Origin: Treponema sp.
Lineage (GTDB): Bacteria; Spirochaetota; Spirochaetia; Treponematales; Treponemataceae
Length of the DNA: 33,843 nt
Assembly: GCA_016283615.1 (NCBI GenBank)
Contig: JAEENG010000017.1
Span: 1-33,843 of the forward strand
Direction: 5' to 3'
Notes under the pieces: generated by a model
The model's database searches: none
What the model was told of the DNA's origin: nothing
What the model saw: only the letters and a program-made list of their open reading frames with translations
Shown here: positions 25,290 through 32,780 of the stretch, one piece after another
How positions within the stretch are numbered: the stretch's first letter is position 1
How the letters are laid out: every line of letters starts with the position of its first letter
Made by a program: the position numbers and the translations under genes

Positions 25290-28200
25290 CTAAAAAGCAC
25301 GAACTGTACAAACCGACCATTTGACGTCCTTGCCGTAGTCGTCCAAGGTGCCGTAGCCGAAATCCACAGTCCAGGCAGTGTGAATGTATGAAGCAGCGAC
25401 TTGACTAGACGACCAATAGACTGTATCAGCGATTTTCGTTCCGCCGGCTTTTTCAAGCGCGCTGTTCACGGTGTCTTTTACCCGGTACAGCATAGAAAGT
25501 TCTGCGACCGTGGGAAGATACCAGCCGTTTGCATAACTGTCCGCAAGTGAATTTTCCGTAGCGTAGGCGTTCACCCACTCCCATGCAGGATAGTTTCCGC
25601 TCGTGCCTTCGTCGCTTACCGCATCGCAGAGAGTCTTCCAGTTGTCGCTTCCGTCTGTGTCGCCCGTGAATGTCGCTGTCGCCGCTGCTGTCTCTTCATC
25701 TGCTGGTTCTGTCTCTTCATCTGCTGGTTCTGGTTCTGTCTCTTCATATGCTGGCGTACACTGTATTGCCGTGATGTTCGTGTCGATATTCTTCGCCCAT
25801 GCAAGGAGGCTGTCAGTTCCCGTGTTCTTCAAGCCCACGCCAAGTGTTTTTGCTCCGAGCGTGTCGCTCGCGCTTCCCGCATAGTAAATCACTGCGATGG
25901 CGGCATTTTTCTCTTCGTCTGTGAGCGTGAGTCCCTCGCTGTACGGCGTTGCGCTTCCGTCCGAGAACACAATGTCGCCCACTGCGTCCGGCTTAGACTT
26001 GCTTCCAATCAGTTTTAGCGTGAAGTAGCCGGGTGAAGCCGAATCCGGGCCACCGTCTATGCGGGCGTAGGTGACATAAATATTGTTTTCATCGTAAGTT
26101 GTGCCAGACCCGCCTACAAGCTTCGAACACTGTTCAAAGCAGTCATCGCCGTTATTGACACTTGTGGTTACGAATTTGTCTGTGGCGTAAATTGTCATGA
26201 GTTCTTTGCAGCCAGAGAACATTTTTTTCATATCTGTGACATTGCTCGTGTCAAACTTGCTCAAATCAAGGCTGGTGAGTCCTTCGCAGCCAGAGAACAT
26301 GTATGACATACCTGTGACACTGCTCGTGACAAACTTGCTCACATCAAGGCTGGTGAGTCCTTTGCAGCCATTGAACATGACTGTCATCATTGTGACTTCG
26401 CTCGTGTTAAAGCCACTCACATCAAGGCTTTTGAGACCAGAACATCCTTCGAACATGCCATACATATCCGTGACATTGCCCGTGTTAAATCCAGTCACAT
26501 TAAGGCTGGTGAGTTTAGAGCAGCCAGAGAACATATTTTTCATACTTTTGACATTGCTCGTGACAAACTTGCTCACATCAAGGCTGGTGAGTCCTTCGCA
26601 GCCAGAGAACATTTCTTCCATATTTTGGACATTGCTGGTGACAAACTTGCTCACATCAAGGCTGGTGAGTTTAGAGCAGTCAGAGAACATATTATTCATA
26701 CCTTTGACATTGCTCGTGTTAAAGCCAGTCACATCAAGGTTTGTGAGACCAGAACAATAAGAGAACATCTCTGACATATCTGTGACATTGCTCGTGACAA
26801 ACTTGCTCACATCAAGGCTTGCGAGACCAGAACACCCGGAGAACATGCCTGACATATCTGTGACATTGCCCGTGACAAACTTGCTCACATCAAGGCTGGT
26901 GAGTCCTTTGCAGCCAAAGAACATGCTTGACATAACTGTGACATTGCTCGTGACAAACTTGCTCACATCAAGGCTGATGAGACCAGAACAACCCATGAAC
27001 ATGGCTGACATATTTGTGACATTGCCCGTGTCAAACTTGCTCAAATCAAGGCTTGTGAGACCAGAACAACCGTAGAACATGCCTGCCATATTTGTGACAT
27101 TGCTCGTGTCAAAGCCAGTCACATCAAGGCTGGTGAGTTCAGTGCAGAAAAGGAACATTGCTGAGCTGTCTTCGTTCATCACGGGCGTGTATCCGTCTGG
27201 GACATAGTAATAAACCTCTGTACCCTCTGACCATACAGGGATGTATTTTTCCTCTGTGTCAAGATACAGGGTGGCTTCTTCTTTGTTTGTAGCACTCCTT
27301 GCAAATTTTGTACATGCAGGGTATCCATAGTCGTTTTTACACAACTTCACAAGTATTGAATTGATATCAGCGCCAGTTTTGAGTTTGAGGGTGAGGGGAG
27401 AAGCCTCTGTCACCGTAAGCGTGTAGCTCGCGGTCTTCGTGGCGTAGGTGTAGTTGTCGGTGTCTGCTACAGTTGCTGTGATAGTTGTTTCACCTGCTCC
27501 CTTGATGGTCACTAAGCCGTTTTGGGTATTTACTTCGGCTACAGCTGTTTTGCTTGAAGCGTAGGTAACTGCGCCGTCGCCTGTATTGGTAAGGGTGTTG
27601 GTGAAAGCCGCGGCGGCGGTAGTCTTGCTTACGCTCGTGGTGGCGTAGCTGATGCTGCCTGCAGCCTTTTGTGGTGTAACAGCCGTCTCCGTCCACTTCG
27701 CATACAGCGTGATGTCTTTCTTAATTGCCGTGTCAAAACTGAAAGGAGTTGTCAGGCCGCTGTCTGAATACCAGGCATCGAAGGTGTATTTTGTAGTTGT
27801 CGTTGCCGTTTTTGTAGGGTCGGCAGGCTCGGTTGCTGTTGCTCCATAACGCAGGGACTGTGAGGAAACATCACTTCCGCCGTTCGAGTCGAATGTTACT
27901 GTGTAAGTGTTGCGGTTGTATTTGATTTCCACCTCTGTTCCGCTCGCCGCAACTGTCACTTGTGTGACTGTCTGTGCCGTGAAGCCCTCATAAGATTTTG
28001 CGCTTGCATCCGTAGGCTGGCCGACTGTGCCTGTCTTCGTTTCGCTTTCTTTGAGTGTGTAATTGTTATCGGCTATATTCTGCTGAAAGTGCTTAACCGT
28101 GTAGCTTGCGTTTTTTGGCTCGGCCGCTGCTTTAAGTTCTGCATATTTAGTTTCAGCGGCTGTCAGCAGGGCCAGCGTCTCTTCTGGAACAAGTTCCTTC

Positions 28201-28661
28201 TGTGCCTCGGTGAGTGCCTCATAAGCCGCGCGGGCATCGTCTATCTTTTCCTTGCTTTCATCCGTGTAGGTGACTGTGCTGATGGCGGTGATTTTTGCGA
28301 TAACCGCAGCTACTGCTTTCTGGTTTACAGTTTCCGCAGTCTCCTTGAATGTGGCGCTTACAGTCACGTTGCTTTCTGGCATGGTGAAAGTGCCGTCCTT
28401 AACCGTAATGGTGTTTGATTTTTCATCCTTTACGTTGTATGAGTCCAGCTCATAGCCACTATCTGCTGTCGCGGCAAGTTTTACTGTCGCTCCCGCTTCT
28501 GCCGATGTCTTGTCAACGCTCACTTTTCCATGCTCAATGGAAGATGAGACTGTGACCGTGTACATGGTCGGGTCGTCATCGTCTGTCTTACAGGCGATGG
28601 CGCAAAAAGTGAGCGCAAGAATTGCACTCATTAATGTGAAAACTTTTGAGAATCTTTGCAT
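25290..28661 (-). CDS. BspA-like (DUF285) surface lipoprotein with InlB/Flg_new, Ig-like and C-terminal DUF1566/Lcl-like domains
   Basis: Lipobox-like LTFCAIAC; YTVTFDSNGGSDVSSQ...AWYSDSGLTTPFSFDTAIKKDITLYAKW (InlB B-repeat/Flg_new); 13 MF-x-x-C-(x)4-L-x-(S/N)-L-(D/N)-(V/L) units; C-terminus NGWYLPTVAELSMLYRVKD...YWSSSQ. Confidence 0.9.
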   Translation of the reverse strand: MQRFSKVFTLMSAILALTFCAIACKTDDDDPTMYTVTVSSSIEHGKVSVDKTSAEAGATVKLAATADSGYELDSYNVKDEKSNTITVKDGTFTMPESNVTVSATFKETAETVNQKAVAAVIAKITAISTVTYTDESKEKIDDARAAYEALTEAQKELVPEETLALLTAAETKYAELKAAAEPKNASYTVKHFQQNIADNNYTLKESETKTGTVGQPTDASAKSYEGFTAQTVTQVTVAASGTEVEIKYNRNTYTVTFDSNGGSDVSSQSLRYGATATEPADPTKTATTTTKYTFDAWYSDSGLTTPFSFDTAIKKDITLYAKWTETAVTPQKAAGSISYATTSVSKTTAAAAFTNTLTNTGDGAVTYASSKTAVAEVNTQNGLVTIKGAGETTITATVADTDNYTYATKTASYTLTVTEASPLTLKLKTGADINSILVKLCKNDYGYPACTKFARSATNKEEATLYLDTEEKYIPVWSEGTEVYYYVPDGYTPVMNEDSSAMFLFCTELTSLDVTGFDTSNVTNMAGMFYGCSGLTSLDLSKFDTGNVTNMSAMFMGCSGLISLDVSKFVTSNVTVMSSMFFGCKGLTSLDVSKFVTGNVTDMSGMFSGCSGLASLDVSKFVTSNVTDMSEMFSYCSGLTNLDVTGFNTSNVKGMNNMFSDCSKLTSLDVSKFVTSNVQNMEEMFSGCEGLTSLDVSKFVTSNVKSMKNMFSGCSKLTSLNVTGFNTGNVTDMYGMFEGCSGLKSLDVSGFNTSEVTMMTVMFNGCKGLTSLDVSKFVTSSVTGMSYMFSGCEGLTSLDLSKFDTSNVTDMKKMFSGCKELMTIYATDKFVTTSVNNGDDCFEQCSKLVGGSGTTYDENNIYVTYARIDGGPDSASPGYFTLKLIGSKSKPDAVGDIVFSDGSATPYSEGLTLTDEEKNAAIAVIYYAGSASDTLGAKTLGVGLKNTGTDSLLAWAKNIDTNITAIQCTPAYEETEPEPADEETEPADEETAAATATFTGDTDGSDNWKTLCDAVSDEGTSGNYPAWEWVNAYATENSLADSYANGWYLPTVAELSMLYRVKDTVNSALEKAGGTKIADTVYWSSSQVAASYIHTAWTVDFGYGTLDDYGKDVKWSVCTVRAF
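25689..25754. repeat. Short in-frame minisatellite (21-bp unit) in the BspA-like gene
   Basis: TGTCTCTTCATCTGCTGGTTC at 25689-25709 and 25710-25730, partial third copy TGTCTCTTCATATGCTGG at 25737-25754; encodes EPADEET-type repeats. Confidence 0.8.
26190..27170. repeat. 78-bp (26-aa) tandem coding repeats, about 13 units
   Basis: gctggtgag/gcttttgag anchors at 26271, 26349 and 26427 show a 78-bp period; 13 MF..C units in the protein. Confidence 0.9.
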
Positions 28662-28890
28662 AAGTGCCTCCTAAAATGCTTAAAATATACATGTTTGCTT
28701 TTTTCTGTGTGAATTACAGCACATATTGGATACTGTAACACGGAAATTTCGTTTTTGGGAAAAGTTCTTAAATTTAATAAAAAATTATGGGAAAGTGGAA
28801 CACCTTGAAGCTGTCCGTTTAGACAGCACATTGTTTCCCGCAATTCATTTTTATTTCTCCAGCCCACATTTTTTTGTTATAATTGAATTC

Positions 28891-29361
28891 ATGAAATCAC
28901 AGCTCACAACACTATGCTATATTCAGCAGAACGACTCATATCTTATGCTCCACCGCGTGACCAAAAAAAATGACATAAACCATGACAAATGGATTGGCGT
29001 CGGCGGTCATTTTGAACACGGCGAAAGTCCCGAAGAATGTCTCCTGCGCGAAGTTAAGGAAGAAACAGGCCTCACCTTATTGAATTATAAATTCCGTGGA
29101 ATCGTTACATTTGTTTCGGACGATAACCCGGCTGAATATATGTGTCTTTATACCGCCGACGAGTTTGAAGGTGAATTAAAAGAATGCGACGAAGGTAAAC
29201 TTGAATGGGTTACTTTTGATAAAATTCCATCACTGGAATTATGGGAAGGCGACCGTGTATTTCTGAATCTGCTCAAAAAAAATGCGCCGTTCTTCTCACT
29301 AAAATTAGTGTACAAAAACGGCGCTTTGATTCAGACCGTGCTTAACGGCCAGCCGATGTAG
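28891..29361 (+). CDS. NUDIX hydrolase (MutT-like)
   Basis: Nudix box GHFEHGESPEECLLREVKEETGL; start at MKSQLTTLCYIQQ (28891). Confidence 0.92.
   Translation: MKSQLTTLCYIQQNDSYLMLHRVTKKNDINHDKWIGVGGHFEHGESPEECLLREVKEETGLTLLNYKFRGIVTFVSDDNPAEYMCLYTADEFEGELKECDEGKLEWVTFDKIPSLELWEGDRVFLNLLKKNAPFFSLKLVYKNGALIQTVLNGQPM
29275..29324 (-). terminator. Putative rho-independent terminator for pheT, embedded in the NUDIX CDS
   Basis: Minus strand GCGCCGTT-tttgta-CACTAA-tt-TTAGTG-agaag-AACGGCGC-A-TTTTTTTT, about 50 nt after the pheT stop. Confidence 0.7.
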
Positions 29362-29373
29362 TTGTAAGATTCC

Positions 29374-31137
29374 TTACATCAAATCTTCAATATTAATTTC
29401 TCCGGCAACGCAAGGAACGTTGATTGACCAGTTTTCCAGAACCTGCGGATGAACTTCGCCAAAAACGCCTACCTGTTTACCGTTTACCATGATTGCAGCC
29501 TGACGTCCAGGAATAAATCTCGGGTCGCTTACTTCCTTTACATCGTATTTGTGGTCAAGGAGGTAAAGCAATGAACTAACTTCACTTGCCAGGTCGTTGA
29601 AGTTTGCGTTGTTAACGGCTGTCATAAATCCAAGGGACTGGATTGTTTTTGTTCCTGTGTTTTCTTTTGGATCGAGGAATGCAACCTTACCGATTTCAAA
29701 AATTTTGTGCGGGAACACAGCCTGTCCTGCGGCACTTTCTGCGCGGAGCAGTGATGAAATAATTGACGGGCGTACAAACTGATAGTTTTCGCTCATCGGG
29801 TTCGCAATTTCAATTACATTGTCAGCGCTTACATTCATTCTGTCGATGTAGTCGCGTTTAGAACCAAGGTAGTTGAAAATCATTTCCTGGTATCCGAGAC
29901 CAACCATGATTTCCTTTGCCTTGCGGCTGAAAATTGTTACGTCAGAAAGTTTACCAACTGTAAAGTCGTTCGGGCGCTGCGGCTTAAAGTTATCAAGGCC
30001 GACACCGATCATTACGTCTTCAATGATATCAACTTCGTGGAGGAAGTCGTTGCGGTATGGTGGCGGATTCAATACGAATTCAACATCAGAATTATTTGCC
30101 TTGCAGTATTTTTTTGTTGCGTCAGTAACAGGAATATCTTTTGCAGTTACATCGTTGTCCATTCTTGAAAGTGCATCAAGAACTTCTTTTTTGGTTAAGT
30201 CGCAGCCAAGTTTCTTGTTGATTGCGGCGAGAGTTGCTTTTGTAGGCTGCTGGAAATAGAACGGAACTACGATTTCTTTTCCCAGACCTGTGTCATATGG
30301 ATGAACGACTTTTACCGGAAGAATTTCATAACCTGCATCGTAGAAGTCACATGCAACGATGTTTGCGGCAAGAACCAGGTTTTCCATTTCGGTACCTGTA
30401 AGTTCAACCATAAGATCCTTGTCACCAACCTGAACGGCACCAAGAGTTGCTGAGTTGATAATCGGTGCCATGGAAAGAACTTCGTCCTTATCATCTGTGA
30501 GCAGCGGGAATTTTTTAAAGCCTTCCAGAATCCATCCAAAGTCTTTTCCTTTCGGATGTTCTGTCAAAATCTGACGGCATGTCATCGGCTGTTCGCACTG
30601 AAGCGGAACGAAAGAAGTTTTATCAGGATCAACTGCCTTGTAGTGACACGGCCATTTAATCTGGCTCATGCGGTAAACACCCATGGAAATTGACTTACGT
30701 TTGCGGCCAAAGTTCCAGCAGAGTTTTTCCTGAGTCTGGATGATATCTTTGAGCATCGGATCATCAATAGCTTTTCCACTGATTACAAAACTAACCATGT
30801 ATGGACGGATGTCTTTAAGATCTTTATCAACAGTAATTATACGATTGCCAAAATCTTTGATGTCGCCTTTTCTTGAAAGAAATTTGCTGTAGTCTGAACG
30901 CTTTGCTCCTTCGTGCAAACGGAGCTGACGGCTGACACCACCTGTAGACCAGAGGTCAGGGCGGTTTGTATCGTTCAATTCAATTTTGATAACACGTTCA
31001 TCAGCGCTCTGCGACATATCTGGTTTTTCATCAAGTTCAGCTTTTCCAAAAGTAAGCTTTTTTTCCAGTGTGTCGTAATCGTATTTTTTTCCAAGAAGAT
31101 TAAAAAACAGTTTTTCGTTTACTTCAATTTTTGGCAT
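29374..31137 (-). CDS. pheT: Phenylalanyl-tRNA synthetase beta subunit, archaeal/eukaryotic-type
   Basis: MPKIEVNEKLFFNLLGKKYDYDTLEKKLTFGKAELDE..., LNDTNRPDLWSTGGVSRQLR, 587 aa rather than about 800 aa typical of bacterial PheT. Confidence 0.93.
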   Translation of the reverse strand: MPKIEVNEKLFFNLLGKKYDYDTLEKKLTFGKAELDEKPDMSQSADERVIKIELNDTNRPDLWSTGGVSRQLRLHEGAKRSDYSKFLSRKGDIKDFGNRIITVDKDLKDIRPYMVSFVISGKAIDDPMLKDIIQTQEKLCWNFGRKRKSISMGVYRMSQIKWPCHYKAVDPDKTSFVPLQCEQPMTCRQILTEHPKGKDFGWILEGFKKFPLLTDDKDEVLSMAPIINSATLGAVQVGDKDLMVELTGTEMENLVLAANIVACDFYDAGYEILPVKVVHPYDTGLGKEIVVPFYFQQPTKATLAAINKKLGCDLTKKEVLDALSRMDNDVTAKDIPVTDATKKYCKANNSDVEFVLNPPPYRNDFLHEVDIIEDVMIGVGLDNFKPQRPNDFTVGKLSDVTIFSRKAKEIMVGLGYQEMIFNYLGSKRDYIDRMNVSADNVIEIANPMSENYQFVRPSIISSLLRAESAAGQAVFPHKIFEIGKVAFLDPKENTGTKTIQSLGFMTAVNNANFNDLASEVSSLLYLLDHKYDVKEVSDPRFIPGRQAAIMVNGKQVGVFGEVHPQVLENWSINVPCVAGEINIEDLM

Positions 31138-31191
31138 AATTTTCCTCTATAAAAATCGATTATACCGAAATCAAAGTCTACTGTCCACAAA

Positions 31192-31569
31192 CTAATTTTT
31201 CCGGCCGTCAAAGTGGCGGGTCTGAAAAATGGTTTCCTGGGAAACATTCTTCTCGACCAGATTGTTCATGTACTCGCTGTATCTGCTTTGTTCAACCTTT
31301 ATGTTTTCCATAATCGAATTGAATTTTTCCCGGCTGATAAACTTACTGTCAGGAGCAGCCAGAAGTTCCATCGAATCAAGTCCAAAGGTGTTTGTCAGTT
31401 TTACGTAGGTTTCGCACTCAGGCCAGGTCCTGCCCGATTCAATTTTTTGAATTGCCTTTACGGTAACTCCGCAAAGTTCGGCCAGTTTGTCTTGAGTCAA
31501 ATTATTTTTAAGTCTAAAAAACCGCACATTATTTCCGAGCACGATTTTCAGTTTTTCAGCATCAAGCAT
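31192..31569 (-). CDS. XRE-family HTH transcriptional regulator
   Basis: VRFFRLKNNLTQDKLAELCGVTVKAIQKIESGRTWPECETYVKLTNTFGL: Cro/C1-type HTH. Confidence 0.88.
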   Translation of the reverse strand: MLDAEKLKIVLGNNVRFFRLKNNLTQDKLAELCGVTVKAIQKIESGRTWPECETYVKLTNTFGLDSMELLAAPDSKFISREKFNSIMENIKVEQSRYSEYMNNLVEKNVSQETIFQTRHFDGRKN

Positions 31570-31688
31570 ACGATAAATTTATATGCAAAAAGACCAACAC
31601 AAAATCCACGCGAAGTTACTTTATAAATTCAATACAGGAACTTTATGTTCCCCAGGATTTGAATTCAATTTGTCTCCCCCTGCACCGA

Positions 31689-31717
31689 TTGAATTTTAAT
31701 TTCTTTATAGTTATTAT
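31689..31717 (+). promoter_or_regulatory. Putative promoter of yhbY
   Basis: TTGAAT (31689-31694), 17-nt spacer, TATTAT (31712-31717), 6 nt before ATG 31724. Confidence 0.45.
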
Positions 31718-31723
31718 CTGCCT

Positions 31724-32038
31724 ATGATTGAATTAACAAGCAGACAGAGAAAGATTCTGGAAAAAGAAGCTCAGCCGATGAGCGCTGTAATCCAGGTTGG
31801 AAAGTACGGGGTTTCAGAAGAACTCGTTAAACAGATTCAGGCCGCAATCTCAACAAAAGAACTTATCAAAATTAAGTTCAATGAATTTAAGGACGAAAAA
31901 AAGGACCTGAGTTACGAAATTGCCGAACACACAGATTCAACTGTTGTCCGAATCATCGGTAACACAACTATTCTTTACAAAGAAGCTGCAGAACGGGAAA
32001 ACCGCAAATACGCATCACTTCTTGCCAAAGCAAATTAA
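31724..32038 (+). CDS. yhbY: YhbY/CRS1-type RNA-binding protein
   Basis: MIELTSRQRKILEKEAQPMSAVIQVGKYGVSEELVKQIQAAISTKELIKIKFNE...GNTTILYK. Confidence 0.92.
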   Translation: MIELTSRQRKILEKEAQPMSAVIQVGKYGVSEELVKQIQAAISTKELIKIKFNEFKDEKKDLSYEIAEHTDSTVVRIIGNTTILYKEAAERENRKYASLLAKAN

Positions 32039-32096
32039 CCCGCCTTTTTTTTCTAACTAATAGTCCAAACTCTTTCGATAATCTATAAGTATAATT

Positions 32097-32780
32097 ATGG
32101 AAAAAATTAATTATCAGAAAGAGCTGGACAAAATCCTGACAGACATTTCCGGCCGACAAAATTCTGAAAAACCAGATTTACTTCTCCACGCATGCTGCGG
32201 TCCGTGCAGTTCCTATGTTATCGAGTACCTGTCTTCCATTTTTAATATAACAATTTATTATTATAACCCCAACATTCATCCGGCAGAAGAATATTACCGC
32301 CGCCTTAACGAATTAAAAAAGTTTTTGACGGTTTTTCCTGACGCGGTAAAAAATCAGGTTCAACTTGTTGAAGATAATTACGACCCGGAAGAATATTTTG
32401 CGGCCGTCAATACAAGGGAAGAAACTGAACTTTGCACCGAGCCCGAAAAAGGTGAACGCTGCCGGCGATGCTACAAGTTAAGAATGGAACGCGCCTGGAA
32501 ATATGCGTGTCAGAATAATTTTGACTGGTTTACAACAACGCTCAGCATCAGCCCGCACAAAGACAGTCAGAAAATAAATACAATCGGTTTACAGCTCGAC
32601 AAAGAGTTTGCTGAGTCAGTAAACAACTCCGGGGGAAGCTCTTTGTCCCGCACAAAGTTTTTGCCGTCGGACTTTAAGAAAAATGGAGGCTTTTTACGAA
32701 GCACTCAGTTAACTAGCGAATACGGTTTATGGCGGCAGGATTATTGCGGCTGTATATATTCAATGAGGAATAAAAAATGA
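32097..32780 (+). CDS. queH: Epoxyqueuosine reductase QueH (DUF208)
   Basis: LLLHACCGPCSSYVIEYL, GERCRRCYKLRMERAW, TTTLSISPHKDSQKIN, YGLWRQDYCGC. Confidence 0.93.
   Translation: MEKINYQKELDKILTDISGRQNSEKPDLLLHACCGPCSSYVIEYLSSIFNITIYYYNPNIHPAEEYYRRLNELKKFLTVFPDAVKNQVQLVEDNYDPEEYFAAVNTREETELCTEPEKGERCRRCYKLRMERAWKYACQNNFDWFTTTLSISPHKDSQKINTIGLQLDKEFAESVNNSGGSSLSRTKFLPSDFKKNGGFLRSTQLTSEYGLWRQDYCGCIYSMRNKK

Noticed and set aside
25045-25320. 91-aa minus-strand ORF downstream of the BspA-like gene
   Set aside because: Spans two hairpins including a terminator; low-complexity, no family resemblance.
26197-27075. Long plus-strand ORFs (187 aa and 97 aa) with repetitive LLVTNLLTSRLVSPxQPENM sequence
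   Set aside because: Exact antisense of the 78-bp DUF285 repeats; the open frame is a by-product of the in-frame repeat period.
26190-27170. Possible CRISPR array
   Set aside because: Regular 78-bp period comes from 26-aa coding repeats; no short constant repeat with unrelated spacers and no cas genes.
28726-28890. N-terminal extension of the NUDIX ORF
   Set aside because: No homology-like content; the NUDIX fold starts at MKSQLTTLCYIQQ.
31637-31651. GGAAC-tttat-GTTCC inverted repeat as an XRE operator
   Set aside because: Only 5-bp arms; too weak to claim without conservation data.
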